Shown: piece by piece, positions 42,532 through 52,173 of the stretch | Position numbering within the stretch: the stretch's first letter is position 1 | Layout of the letters: each line of letters opens with the position of its first letter | DNA from: Mycobacterium sp. 4858 | GTDB taxonomy: Bacteria > Actinomycetota > Actinomycetes > Mycobacteriales > Mycobacteriaceae | Assembly: GCF_900240975.1 (NCBI RefSeq) | Contig: NZ_LT968776.1 | Coordinates: 2,041,482 to 2,105,481, forward strand | Direction: 5' to 3' | DNA length: 64,000 nucleotides | The notes under the pieces: model-generated | What the model was told of the DNA's origin: nothing | Database searches by the model: none | The model's input: the letters and a program-made list of their open reading frames with translations, nothing else | Made by a program: the position numbers and the translations under genes

Positions 42532-43296
42532 TCAGGCCACCGCCGACAGGCCCGTCGAGGTGAGCAGGTAGGCGTCCTCGCCGCCGGGCGCACCGATGGC
42601 GATCCCCAGGACGGACCGGCCCACCTGTTCCGGGGTGAGGGCCGGCCCCGCGGCCCGCGCGAACGCCTCGACGTCGAGGCCCTGGCGTTCGGCGTAGGCC
42701 GCGACGGCCTTGGCGCCCAGGTCGGTGGCCGGCGTCAACCGCGGCAGGACGGACACGAAGCGGATCCCCAGCCCGGCGCGCTGCGATTCGACGGCGGCGT
42801 AGCCGGCGATGAACCTGACCGTCGCCTTCGCCCCCGCGTAGCCCCCACTCAGCGGCGAACCGGCCACAGCGGCGCCGCTGGACATGAGGATCACCGAGCT
42901 GCCGGGCGCCAGCGGACGTCGCAGCGCGTGGCGGGTCCAGTGAAAGGCTTGGGCGACATCGACATTCCAGTTCTGGCTGAAGCTGTCCCAGCTCTGATCC
43001 TGGATGGGGCTCATGTGGGGCGCCGCCCCGGCACCCAACACGAGCGTGTGCGGCCGGTACGTGTCGATCAGCCGCTGCGCGGTCGCGGCGTAGGAGGCGT
43101 CGGCGACCACCGGGACGAAAGCGTCGCCCAGCTCGTCGCGCGTTTCGTCGAGACCGGTTCGGTTGCGCGCCACACCGACCACCTCGGCACCGGCCCCCGC
43201 CAGGGCGCCGGCGATCGCGCGGCCGAATCCGCGGCTCGCCCCGGTGACGATTGCCGTGGTGCCGGCCAGGCCGGCGGTGCTCACGGGCTCGTTCAT
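42532..43296 (-). CDS. Short-chain dehydrogenase/reductase beside the ECF sigma gene
   Basis: A 254-residue SDR with TGASRGFGRAIAGALAGAGAEVVGVARN as cofactor motif. The usual NAG motif is replaced by LVLGAGAAPHMSP, and the active site reads VILMSSGAAVAGSPLSGGYAGAKATVRF, keeping Ser/Tyr/Lys. GAGGA lies five bases before ATG 43296. It heads a two-gene operon with the DUF899 gene and faces a sigma-factor gene across 149 bases, making it a candidate target of that sigma factor. Confidence 0.85.
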   Translation of the reverse strand: MNEPVSTAGLAGTTAIVTGASRGFGRAIAGALAGAGAEVVGVARNRTGLDETRDELGDAFVPVVADASYAATAQRLIDTYRPHTLVLGAGAAPHMSPIQDQSWDSFSQNWNVDVAQAFHWTRHALRRPLAPGSSVILMSSGAAVAGSPLSGGYAGAKATVRFIAGYAAVESQRAGLGIRFVSVLPRLTPATDLGAKAVAAYAERQGLDVEAFARAAGPALTPEQVGRSVLGIAIGAPGGEDAYLLTSTGLSAVA

Positions 43297-43445
43297 GGTC
43301 GTCCTCGCTCTCGCTCGGGAATGTGTGTCCACCAATTGAGAGGCGGCGCGGCGCGCGAATTCATCGCCGGGGAACCGATGAATTTCGGCGGCCCGCCGTC
43401 TCTGTACTGGAGTAGCGTTCGGTCGCAGCCCAGACAGGAGAAGCC

Positions 43446-44399
43446 ATGCCGGCGAGGGAGGATTTCATCGCGCAGGCGGCGCCGTTCCGCGCGGAGCTGA
43501 TCGCGCACTGCTACCGCATGCTCGGGTCGGTGCACGACGCCGAGGACCTGGTTCAGGAGACCTACCTCAACGGCTGGCGTGGCTACCCGGCCTTCGAGGA
43601 ACGGGCGGCGTTGCGGACGTGGCTGTATCGGATCGCGACGACCGCGTGCCTGCGGGCCCTGCAGAACCGCGCCCGCCGGGTGCTGCCGGCCGGGCTGGGC
43701 GACGGATCGATCGACCCGGAGGCCGGCCTCGACGCGACCGACGGTGCGCACGAGTGGCTGGAGCCGATCCCCGACTCGCTGATGGCCACCCCCGAGGACA
43801 ACGTCACCGCGCGGCAAAGCCTGCGGCTGGCGGTGATGACGGCCCTGCAGGAACTTCCCGCCCGCCAGCGAGCGGTACTCATCCTGCGCGACGTCGTGCA
43901 GTTCACCGCCGCCGAGGTGGCCGAGCTGCTCGAAACCACGCCGGCCGCGGTCAACAGCTCGCTGCAGCGGGCGCGTGCCCGCCTCGCGGAGCTCTCCCCC
44001 ACCGAGGACACCCTGTCCGAGCCCGACGATGCCGCGCGCCGCGAACTGCTCGACCGCTACTGCGCCGCCTTCGAGAACGCCGACATGGCCGCGCTCACCG
44101 CGCTGCTGCAAGCGGACGTGAAACTCGAAATGCCGCCCCTGGATGTGTGGTTCACCGGCCGCGACCCGGTGCGGCGATTCCTCGCCGCACGCGCTTTCAC
44201 CAAGGCCGGGGATATCGCGATGATCCCGACGGCCGCCAACGCGCAACCCGCGGTCGCCGAATACCGCCGCGACGCCGACGGGGCGATGCGCGCCCATTCC
44301 ATCCACGTCCTCACCGCGGGCGCCGACGGGATCGCCACCATCACGGTCTTCCTCGACCCGGGCCTGTTCAGCACGTTTGGTTTTCCCTCCAGCCGGTAA
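43446..44399 (+). CDS. ECF sigma factor with C-terminal SnoaL-like domain (SigG-like group)
   Basis: A 317-residue ECF sigma factor. Region 2 is ELIAHCYRMLGSVHDAEDLVQETYLNGWRG...RTWLYRIATTACLRAL, region 4 is LQELPARQRAVLILRDVVQFTAAEVAELLETTPAAVNSSLQRARARL, and residues 195-317 form an SnoaL/NTF2-like domain. This build fits the TIGR02960/SigG-like group, in which the C-terminal domain replaces a separate anti-sigma factor. AGGAG lies before the ATG. No anti-sigma gene is adjacent. The divergent SDR-DUF899 pair is the natural candidate target (inference). Confidence 0.9.
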   Translation: MPAREDFIAQAAPFRAELIAHCYRMLGSVHDAEDLVQETYLNGWRGYPAFEERAALRTWLYRIATTACLRALQNRARRVLPAGLGDGSIDPEAGLDATDGAHEWLEPIPDSLMATPEDNVTARQSLRLAVMTALQELPARQRAVLILRDVVQFTAAEVAELLETTPAAVNSSLQRARARLAELSPTEDTLSEPDDAARRELLDRYCAAFENADMAALTALLQADVKLEMPPLDVWFTGRDPVRRFLAARAFTKAGDIAMIPTAANAQPAVAEYRRDADGAMRAHSIHVLTAGADGIATITVFLDPGLFSTFGFPSSR

Positions 44400-44550
44400 C
44401 CTGTCCGCAGGGAAGCGACCGCACCTCCGGTCACCGAAGGAAGGCCGACCCAGCGGAGTCATCGGTGCCGCCGCATGGCCCGCAAATGTGGACAGGCCCC
44501 ATGCCCCCCAGCATCATTAGGCGCGGTAGACGTAATCGAAGGGTGACTGA

Positions 44551-47500
44551 GTGAGGATTCCCGGCGTTGCCAGCGTCGTCGCCGGCATGACCGACGGAGC
44601 CGCGCAGGTAGTGCGAGCCGGCATCTCCACCGCTGCCGGCGCCGCGGACGCCCTGCAGAATCTGGCCAGCCCGGTCGCCGAACTGGCGGTCCCGGTCGTG
44701 CAGTCCATGGCCCAGACCACGGGCCGCGCCATCGGATTGACCGGACCCACCAACGGTTCCGGGCGCGGCGTCACCCCGCCGATCCGGTGGCAGAGCGGGC
44801 GGCGGGTGCATCTGGACCTGGATCCGTTGCTGCCGTTCCCCGGCTGGCACGATCACGCCCCCGCCGTGGAGGAGCCGGTCCGCCGAATTCCGGGGGTGGC
44901 CGCGGCCCACGTCGAGGGCGCCCTGGGGCGGTTGGTGGTCGAATTCGAGAACGAAGGCGACAACGACGCCGTGCTCGACCGGGTCAGGGACACGGTCTGC
45001 AGCGTGGCGGCGGACCTGACCCTGGTCGCCGCCAAAGACTCGCCTCGCACGGCGCCGTTCGCCGACCCGGGAAACCCGTTGGCGATCCTGGTGCCGGCCA
45101 GCGCCGCCGCGATGGACGTGGCGGCCATCGGCGCCGCGGTGACCGGCTGGCTGGGCAGGCTGCCCGTCGCGCCGCGCAGCGCCCGCGCGGCCGCGGCCCT
45201 GCTGAATCATCAGCCGCGGGTGGTCGCCGTGCTGGAATCGCGGCTGGGCCGCGTCGGCACCGACATCGCCCTGAGCGCGTCGACCGCGCTGGCCAACGGG
45301 CTGACGCAGGCGGTCGGCACCCCGCTGCTGGATCTGGCCCAACGGAGCTTGCAGGTCTCCGAGGCCACCGCGCACCGTCAGCGATGGCGCGACCGCGAAC
45401 CGGAGCTGGCCTCGCCCAGCCGCCCGCAGGCGCCGGTGGTTCCGGTGATCTCGTCGGCCGGGCCGAAATCGCAAGCGCCCCGCCATAATTCGGCGGCCGC
45501 CGCGGCGGGAGAAGCGTCCCACGTGGTGGTGGGCGGGGCCATCGACGCCGCCATCGACACCGCGAAGGGTTCGATGGCCGGGCCGGTGGAGGAGTACGCC
45601 GACCAGGCCGCCAACGCTTCGCTGCTGGCCGCGGCGGGTGCGCTGCTGGCCGGCGGCGGCACCGAGGATGCGGCCGGCGCGCTGCTGGCAGGCGTGCCCC
45701 GGGCGGCGCACACGGGCCGGCAGGCATTCGCGGCCGTGCTGGGCCGCGGCCTGGCCAACGCCGGGCAGCTGTTCCTGGACCCGGGTGCGCTGCGACGGCT
45801 GGACCGGGTCAAGGTGGTCGTCGTCGACGGGGCCGCGCTGCGGGGCGACAACCGCGCCGTGCTGCAGGCCCGAGGCGACGTGCCCGGGTGGGACGAGGAC
45901 CGCGTCTACGAGGTCGCCGATGCGTTGCTGCACGGCGAGGAGGCGCCCGAACCCGACCCCGACGAGCTGCCGGCCACCGGCGCCCGGCTGCGCTGGGTCC
46001 GGGCGCAGGAGTCGTCGGCCACGCCGGCGCAGGGACTCGCGCAGGAGTCGTCGGCCACGCCGGCGCAGGGACTCGAACACGCCGACCTGGTGGTCGACGG
46101 TGAGCGGGTGGGCAGCGTCGACGTCGGCTGGGAGGTCGACCCGTTCGCCATCCCGCTGCTGCAGATCGCGCACCGGACCGGCGCCCGGGTGGTGCTGCGC
46201 CACGTCGCCGGCACCGAGGACCTGACCGCCAGCGTCGCCGTGAGCCACCCACCGGGCACGCCGCTGCTGCAGTTGGTGCGCGACCTGCGAACGGATCGCG
46301 GGCCGGTGTTGCTGATCACCGCGCTGCATCGCGACTTCGCGTCGACTGACACGCTGGCCGCGCTGGCCATCGCCGACGTCGGGGTGGCGCTCGACGACCC
46401 GCAGGCGGCGACGCCCTGGACGGCCGACATCATCACCGGCACGGACCTGGCCGCCGCGGTGCGCATCCTGTCTGCGCTGCCGGTGGCCCGGGAGGCGACG
46501 GAGTCGGCGGTGCGCCTGGCCAAGGGCGGCAGCACGCTGGCGGGGCTGTTGCTGGTCACCGGTGATCCGCGCACCCTGAGCCCGTTCGCCGTGCAGCGCT
46601 GGCTCAACCCGGTGAACGCGGCCGCCGCGGCCGCCCTCATCCAGGGCACCTTCGCGGCCTCCCGGGTGCTTCGCCTGGCCGACCCCACCCCGCAACCGCT
46701 GACCGCCTGGCATGCCCTGGATCCGGAGATCGTCTACGCCCGGTTGGCCAGCCGCACGCGGCCGCTGGCCGTCGAGCCCGGCGTGGCGCCCTGGCGGCAG
46801 CTGCTCGACGACCTCTCCTACAACCCCGTGGTCGCGCCGCTGCGCGGGCCCGCGAGCCAGGTGGGACGGCTGTTGACCGCGACGCGGGCCGAACTCGCCG
46901 ATCCGCTGACCCCCATCCTGGCCGTCGGGGCGGCGGCCTCGGCGATCGTCGGCAGCAGCGTCGACGCGCTGTTGGTGGCGGGCGTGATGACCGCCAACGC
47001 GATCGCGGGCGGGGTGCAACGGCTGCGGGCCGAGGCCGCTGTCGCCGAGCTGTTCGCCGAGCAGGACCAGTACGCGCGCCGGGTCGTCGTCCCCGCGGTC
47101 GCCACCGCGCACCGCCGGCTGGATGCGGCCCGCACCGCCGAGCGGACCGTGTCGGTGCACGCCAAGTCCTTGCGGCCCGGCGACATCATCGACCTGGCCG
47201 CCCCGGAGGTGGTCCCCGCCGACGCCCGCCTGCTGGTCGCCGAGGACCTCGAAGTCGACGAGTCCTTCCTCACCGGCGAATCGTTGCCGGTGGACAAGCA
47301 GGTCGAGCCCGTGGCCGTCGCCGACTCCGACCGCGCCAGCATGCTGTTCGAGGGCAGCACCATCGTCGCCGGGCACGCCCGCGCGATCGTCGTGGCGACC
47401 GGTGCGGGCACCGCCGCGCAGCGCGCGATCTCGGCGATCGCCGACGTCGAGTCGGCGGCCGGGGTGCAGGCCCGGTTGCGTGAGTTGACCAGCAAGGTGC

Positions 47501-49410
47501 TGCCGCTGACCCTGGCCGGCGGCGCGGCGGTGACCGCCCTGGCGCTGCTGCATCAGGGATCGCTGCGTCAGGCGGTCGCCGACGGGGTCGCCATCGCCGT
47601 GGCGGCGGTCCCCGAGGGCTTGCCGCTGGTGGCGACCCTGGCCCAGCTGGCCGCCGCCCAGCGGTTGTCGCGGCGCGGGGTGCTGGTCCGCACGCCGCGT
47701 GCGGTGGAAGCGCTGGGCCGGGTCGAGACGATCTGTTTCGACAAGACCGGCACGCTCACCGAAAACCATCTGCGCGCCGTCAGCGTTGTCCCGCACGGCA
47801 CCGACGCGGACGGCGCGTTCCCCGACCTGGCCGACCCGGCGGCGGCCGCCGTGTTGCGGGCCGCGGCGCGCAGCAGCACCCAGCCGCACAACGGAGGCGG
47901 CCACGCGCACGCCACTGACGAGGCGATCCTCACGGCAGCCAACGCCGTTGACGCGCAATGGGCTTCGGACTGGACGGTGCTCGCGGACGTGCCGTTCGAA
48001 TCCAGTCGCGGCTACTCCGCCGCGATCGGCATCGCGGGCGGGAACGGCGGGCCGATGCTGATGGTGAAGGGCGCGCCCGAAGAGGTCCTCCCGCGCTGCC
48101 GGTTCGCCGACTCCGATGTCGAGCAGGACCGCGCCCAGGCGCTGGTGTTGCGCCTGGCCGAGCAGGGCCTGCGTGTGCTGGCGGTGGCGCAGCGCCACTG
48201 GGAGGGCACGACCGGCGAGGAGGAGACCGACGCCGACGCCGTCGACGCCGCCGCCCACGACCTCGAGTTGCTCGGCTACGTCGGCTTGGCCGACACCGCG
48301 CGCGCCTCGGCCCGGCCGTTGATCGAGGCGCTGGTGGAAGCCGGCCGGCGGGTGGTGCTGATCACCGGCGACCACCCGGTGACCGCGCGGGCGATCGCCC
48401 GGCAACTGGGGTTGCCGCCGGACGCCCGGGAGATCACCGGGGCGGAGCTCGCCGCGCTCGGCGAGGAGGACCGCGCCAAAGTCGCGGCCGACGTGCAGGT
48501 CTTTGCCCGCGTCAGCCCCGAGCAGAAGGTGCAGATCGTCGCGGCGCTGCAGGCCGGCGGGCAGGCGGTCGCGATGGTCGGCGACGGGGCCAACGACGCG
48601 GCCGCCATCCGGATGGCCGACGTGGGCATCGGCGTGAGCGGGCGCGGCTCGTCGGCCGCGCGCGGGGCCGCCGACATCGTGTTGACCGACAACGACCTCG
48701 GGGTGCTGCTGGACGCGCTGGTCGAGGGCCGCGGCATGTGGGGCGGCGTCCGGGACGCGGTGAGCATCCTGGTCGGCGGCAACGTCGGCGAAGTGCTGTT
48801 CACCCTCATCGGCACCGCCCTGGGCACCGGCCGCGCCCCGGTGGGCACCCGCCAGCTGCTGCTGGTGAACCTGCTGACGGACATGTTCCCCGCGCTGGCG
48901 GTCGCCGTCACCCCGCAGTACCGCGAGCCGGAGGAGGCCGCCGACGGGGTCGACCGCGACGCCGAACAGCTGCACCGCGCATTCCAGCTGGCGACGCTGT
49001 CCGGGCCGTCGCCGTCCCTCGACGCGCCACTGATGCGGCAGATCGTCACCCGCGGCGCCGTCACGGCGGCGGGCGCGACGGCGGCCTGGGCCATCGGGCG
49101 CTGGACACCGGGGACCGAACGTCGCACGTCGACCATGGGACTGACGGCGCTGGTGACCACCCAGCTCGCGCAGACCCTGCTGACGCGCCGCCACAGCCCG
49201 CTCGTGCTGGGCACGGCGCTGGGCAGCGCGGGCGTGCTGGTCGCCATCGTCCAGACCCCGGGCGTCAGCCACTTCTTCGGCTGCACCCCGCTGGGCCCGG
49301 TCGCCTGGAGCGGGGTCATCAGCGCCACCGCGGGCGCGACCGTCGTCTCGGTGCTGGCACCCAACTGGCTGGCCAAGCAGGTCACCGCCCTGGAACCCAA
49401 GCACGACTGA
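44551..49410 (+). CDS. ctpI: Giant P-type cation-transporting ATPase CtpI
   Basis: A 1619-residue P-type ATPase matching Rv0107c in size. The first 600 residues are a long N-terminal region with ferredoxin-like and hydrophobic parts; the core follows with the actuator TGES (908-911), the TM4 ion-site motif AVPEGLPL, the phosphorylated Asp-1064 in DKTGTLTEN, the nucleotide-binding KGAPEEVLPRC and the hinge GDGANDAAAI (1344-). PEGLP places it with P2-type (Ca2+-like) pumps rather than CPx heavy-metal ATPases. GTG 44551 follows AAGGG by seven bases. Residues 485-508 are an exact 12-residue tandem duplication. The transported ion is not established. Confidence 0.95.
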   Translation: MRIPGVASVVAGMTDGAAQVVRAGISTAAGAADALQNLASPVAELAVPVVQSMAQTTGRAIGLTGPTNGSGRGVTPPIRWQSGRRVHLDLDPLLPFPGWHDHAPAVEEPVRRIPGVAAAHVEGALGRLVVEFENEGDNDAVLDRVRDTVCSVAADLTLVAAKDSPRTAPFADPGNPLAILVPASAAAMDVAAIGAAVTGWLGRLPVAPRSARAAAALLNHQPRVVAVLESRLGRVGTDIALSASTALANGLTQAVGTPLLDLAQRSLQVSEATAHRQRWRDREPELASPSRPQAPVVPVISSAGPKSQAPRHNSAAAAAGEASHVVVGGAIDAAIDTAKGSMAGPVEEYADQAANASLLAAAGALLAGGGTEDAAGALLAGVPRAAHTGRQAFAAVLGRGLANAGQLFLDPGALRRLDRVKVVVVDGAALRGDNRAVLQARGDVPGWDEDRVYEVADALLHGEEAPEPDPDELPATGARLRWVRAQESSATPAQGLAQESSATPAQGLEHADLVVDGERVGSVDVGWEVDPFAIPLLQIAHRTGARVVLRHVAGTEDLTASVAVSHPPGTPLLQLVRDLRTDRGPVLLITALHRDFASTDTLAALAIADVGVALDDPQAATPWTADIITGTDLAAAVRILSALPVAREATESAVRLAKGGSTLAGLLLVTGDPRTLSPFAVQRWLNPVNAAAAAALIQGTFAASRVLRLADPTPQPLTAWHALDPEIVYARLASRTRPLAVEPGVAPWRQLLDDLSYNPVVAPLRGPASQVGRLLTATRAELADPLTPILAVGAAASAIVGSSVDALLVAGVMTANAIAGGVQRLRAEAAVAELFAEQDQYARRVVVPAVATAHRRLDAARTAERTVSVHAKSLRPGDIIDLAAPEVVPADARLLVAEDLEVDESFLTGESLPVDKQVEPVAVADSDRASMLFEGSTIVAGHARAIVVATGAGTAAQRAISAIADVESAAGVQARLRELTSKVLPLTLAGGAAVTALALLHQGSLRQAVADGVAIAVAAVPEGLPLVATLAQLAAAQRLSRRGVLVRTPRAVEALGRVETICFDKTGTLTENHLRAVSVVPHGTDADGAFPDLADPAAAAVLRAAARSSTQPHNGGGHAHATDEAILTAANAVDAQWASDWTVLADVPFESSRGYSAAIGIAGGNGGPMLMVKGAPEEVLPRCRFADSDVEQDRAQALVLRLAEQGLRVLAVAQRHWEGTTGEEETDADAVDAAAHDLELLGYVGLADTARASARPLIEALVEAGRRVVLITGDHPVTARAIARQLGLPPDAREITGAELAALGEEDRAKVAADVQVFARVSPEQKVQIVAALQAGGQAVAMVGDGANDAAAIRMADVGIGVSGRGSSAARGAADIVLTDNDLGVLLDALVEGRGMWGGVRDAVSILVGGNVGEVLFTLIGTALGTGRAPVGTRQLLLVNLLTDMFPALAVAVTPQYREPEEAADGVDRDAEQLHRAFQLATLSGPSPSLDAPLMRQIVTRGAVTAAGATAAWAIGRWTPGTERRTSTMGLTALVTTQLAQTLLTRRHSPLVLGTALGSAGVLVAIVQTPGVSHFFGCTPLGPVAWSGVISATAGATVVSVLAPNWLAKQVTALEPKHD
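46003..46074 (+). repeat. Perfect 36-bp tandem duplication inside ctpI
   Basis: Two identical 36-base units (46003-46038 and 46039-46074) encode AQESSATPAQGL twice, in frame. Perfect identity at DNA level points to a recent slippage or unequal-exchange event. Confidence 0.95.
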
Positions 49411-49428
49411 GGCGGCACCCGCGCGCCG

Positions 49429-50994
49429 TCAGCCGGACAGCTCCTTGCGCAGGACCTTGCCCGCCGGATTGCGCGGGATGCTGTCGACGACGGTGATGTC
49501 GCGGGGCTGTTCGAACCGGGAGACCCTGCCCTTGAGGTACTCCCGCAGCGCTTCGGGGTCGGTGTCACTGCCCGGCTGCAAGACCACGAACGCGACCAGC
49601 CGGTGGCCGAACCGTTCGTCGGGAACGCCAATGACCGCGTTGTCGGCGACGGCCGGGTGCTCGGCGAGCGCGTTCTCGACCGCGCGCGGGTAGACGTTCT
49701 CGCCGCCGGAGATGATCATGTCGTCCTCGCGGCCGACGATGTACAGCCGGCCCGCGTTGTCGAGGTAGCCCATGTCGCCGGTGCTGGTCATGCCGTCGAT
49801 CACGGTCTTCGCGCCGCCACCGGTGTAGCCCTCGCCGGCCAGTTCGCCGCCGACGAAGATGCGCCCGGTGACGCGCGCGCCGACGGGCCTGCCGTGTCGG
49901 TCCAGGATGCGCACCGGGCAGCCGGCGACCGGTTTGCCCACGGTCTCGGGCGCCTCGCGCAGGTCCGCGGGTGTGGCCAGGGCACCGATCCCGACCTCGG
50001 TGGAACCGTAGCCGTTGTAGAGGATGTCGCCGTAGGCATCCATGAACCGCTGCCCCAGGGTGGGATCGAGCCGGTCGCCGCTCGACATCACGACCCGCAG
50101 GTAGGGCACCGGGTTGCGGGCCCGCACCCGCTCGGGCAGGTCGAGGATGCGGGCGAGCACGATCGGCACGGCGGTGAACGCGTCGGCGCGATGCAGCGAC
50201 GCCTGCGCCAGCGCGGCCTCGGCGTCGAAGTGGCGATGCGTCAGCACGGTGCCGCCGAGGGCCACGGTGAGCATCAGCATCCCCAGCCCGAGCCCGTGGA
50301 ACATGGGCATGGCCACCGAGATTCGCGACCCGGTGCGCAGGCCGGTCCGGTCCAGAATGGTCACCCACACGCCCACCGCGGACCGCAGTTGCGGTGAGCG
50401 CGGCACCCCCTTGGGCGTGCCGGTGGTTCCCGATGTCAGCAGAACGATCCGGCCCGGGGCGGCCACGCCGGGCCGCGGATCGCCCGCCCGCGCGGTGACC
50501 GTCGCCGGGTCGATGAGGACGACCGACGGGCCGGCGGCGCGGGCGCGTTCGCCGAATTCTCCGTCGGCGATCATCGTGCCGATGCGGTGGGCACTCATCG
50601 CCGACGCCAGGGCGTCGCTGCGGAAGTCCGTGTTGACCAGGACCACGTCGGCCCCCACCCGGGCGGCGGCGAAGACGCCGGCGACGAAACCGCGCCCGTT
50701 GCGGCACATCACGCCCACCGCGTCGCCGGGCCCCACACCGTCGCGGGCGAGCCGGAGAGCCAGCGCCTCGGTCGCCGACCGCAACTCGCGGTAGTCGCAG
50801 GCGCCGTCGTCGTCGACGATCGCCGCCCGGTCGGGCCAGCGGGCGGCGGTCACCGCCAGCAGGGTGTAGGGGTTGGTGCCGCCCCGGCGCACCTCCCGGA
50901 GCAGCCGCAGGGTGGCAACGGGTGACGGCGGGGCGAGCAGTCGCGACCGCAGCAGCGCCCGCGCCGCGGTGCCGACCACCCCCTCGCCGGTCAT
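49429..50994 (-). CDS. FadD-type acyl-CoA/acyl-AMP ligase
   Basis: A 521-residue ANL enzyme with a membrane-proximal-looking N-terminus (about 40 residues rich in Leu/Arg). Motifs: IVLLTSGTTGTPKGVPRSP, YNGYGSTEVGIGA, the MGYLDNAGRLYIVGREDDMIISGGENVYPRAVE hinge region and the C-terminal Lys in NPAGKVLRKEL. It activates a fatty or similar acid. The ATG overlaps the upstream SDR stop (ATGA), so the two proteins are made together. It is convergent with ctpI. FadD number not assigned. Confidence 0.9.
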   Translation of the reverse strand: MTGEGVVGTAARALLRSRLLAPPSPVATLRLLREVRRGGTNPYTLLAVTAARWPDRAAIVDDDGACDYRELRSATEALALRLARDGVGPGDAVGVMCRNGRGFVAGVFAAARVGADVVLVNTDFRSDALASAMSAHRIGTMIADGEFGERARAAGPSVVLIDPATVTARAGDPRPGVAAPGRIVLLTSGTTGTPKGVPRSPQLRSAVGVWVTILDRTGLRTGSRISVAMPMFHGLGLGMLMLTVALGGTVLTHRHFDAEAALAQASLHRADAFTAVPIVLARILDLPERVRARNPVPYLRVVMSSGDRLDPTLGQRFMDAYGDILYNGYGSTEVGIGALATPADLREAPETVGKPVAGCPVRILDRHGRPVGARVTGRIFVGGELAGEGYTGGGAKTVIDGMTSTGDMGYLDNAGRLYIVGREDDMIISGGENVYPRAVENALAEHPAVADNAVIGVPDERFGHRLVAFVVLQPGSDTDPEALREYLKGRVSRFEQPRDITVVDSIPRNPAGKVLRKELSG

Positions 50995-51899
50995 CGGCGG
51001 GCCTCGCGGGCGCCGCGCTCCGAGAAGAACCGTCGGTACCAGAGCCGGGCCGCTCGTTCGGCCGGCCCGGCCAGCAGCACCGAGGCCAACTCGGCCGGCA
51101 GCACCCACGGCGGTTCGTTGCTGCGGGGCCGATCGATGACGGCTTTGGCGATCGCGTCGGCGGCCTCGTCGGCCGACAGGCCGGGGAGCCGCCCCAGGAT
51201 GGGGGTGGGTTCGATCATCCGGGTGCGGACCAGCGCAAAGTAGACGGTGGTGACGTCCACGCCGTCGGCGTGCAGTTCCGGCGCCACGCTGCGCAGCCAC
51301 CGGTCGAAAGCCCCCTTCGACGCCTGGTAGGCGCCCCATTGCGGCCCCGGCACGACGCGCACGCCGACGCTGGACACGTTCACGATGTGCCCGCGCCCGT
51401 TCTCCCGCATGGCCGGCAGGAGACCCAGCAGCAGCCAGATCGGCCCCAGATAGTTGATGTCGATGGTGCGCTGAAAGTCGTGCGGCCGGTCGTACTGGTC
51501 ATGCAGCGAGCGGCGCAACGACTTGCCGGCGTTGCTGACCACGATGTCGAGCGCACCGTGTCGCTCGGTGATCTCCTTGGTCAGCGCGCCGACGGCCGCC
51601 TCGTCGGTGAGGTCGGTCGGGTAGGCGATCGCGCGGCCGCCGGCGGCGTTCACCGACGCCGCCAGGTCGCCCAGCCGCTCCTCGGACCGCGCAACGGCCA
51701 GCACCGTGGCGCCCGCGGCGGCCAACCTGCGGGCGGTCGCCTCGCCGATTCCGTACGAGGCACCGGTGACCAGAACGGTCTTACCGCTGACGGCGCTGCG
51801 TAGCCTGTCGGGATCCGACACCCGCGCCGGATTGGCCAAGTGGTCCGTGACCTTGTTGAGGACCTGCACTACTGCGTTCAACTCTGCCGCTGCATTCAC
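50991..51899 (-). CDS. Short-chain dehydrogenase/reductase with extended N-terminus
   Basis: A 302-residue SDR: an N-terminal helix (LNAVVQVLNKVTDHLANPARVSDPDRLRSAVSG) precedes VLVTGASYGIGEATARRLAAAGATVLAVARS, SNAGKSLRRSLHDQYDR, catalytic Ser in IVNVSSVGVRV and Tyr/Lys in AYQASKGAFD; the C-terminus ends in a basic amphipathic segment (LWYRRFFSERGAREARR). The build resembles lipid-modifying, membrane-associated SDRs. GTG 51899 is tentative; in-frame alternatives extend to 52001. It is coupled to the FadD gene, and divergent from the cutinase. Confidence 0.83.
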   Translation of the reverse strand: MNAAAELNAVVQVLNKVTDHLANPARVSDPDRLRSAVSGKTVLVTGASYGIGEATARRLAAAGATVLAVARSEERLGDLAASVNAAGGRAIAYPTDLTDEAAVGALTKEITERHGALDIVVSNAGKSLRRSLHDQYDRPHDFQRTIDINYLGPIWLLLGLLPAMRENGRGHIVNVSSVGVRVVPGPQWGAYQASKGAFDRWLRSVAPELHADGVDVTTVYFALVRTRMIEPTPILGRLPGLSADEAADAIAKAVIDRPRSNEPPWVLPAELASVLLAGPAERAARLWYRRFFSERGAREARR

Positions 51900-52173
51900 T
51901 CGAGCCGCTTGTCGAGGATCGGCGGATGGCTTCACCGTGCGCTCGACTCGTCTAGTTAGCAGACCACATCGCCGTCCGGGCCGCACGCACCGCCCCGGCA
52001 TTGGCCGCCTCGTCGGGCGAGATGCCGGACCGGCGGGGGGCCCGGCGCCGGATCAGAGTCGCGCGCAACCCATCTCGCCCGGATACCGCCAAGTGAACGC
52101 CGCTGTGTGAATTCGCGGTAATTTCCTTGGCTTACGTTGTTTAGGCCTTCGATTCATTGGGCACCATTGCGGC

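Noticed and set aside
44431..49404. A minus-strand frame open for more than 1600 codons opposite ctpI
   Set aside because: It is the antisense shadow of a high-GC gene: His/Arg/Gly-rich with no domain, while the plus strand carries every P-type ATPase motif.
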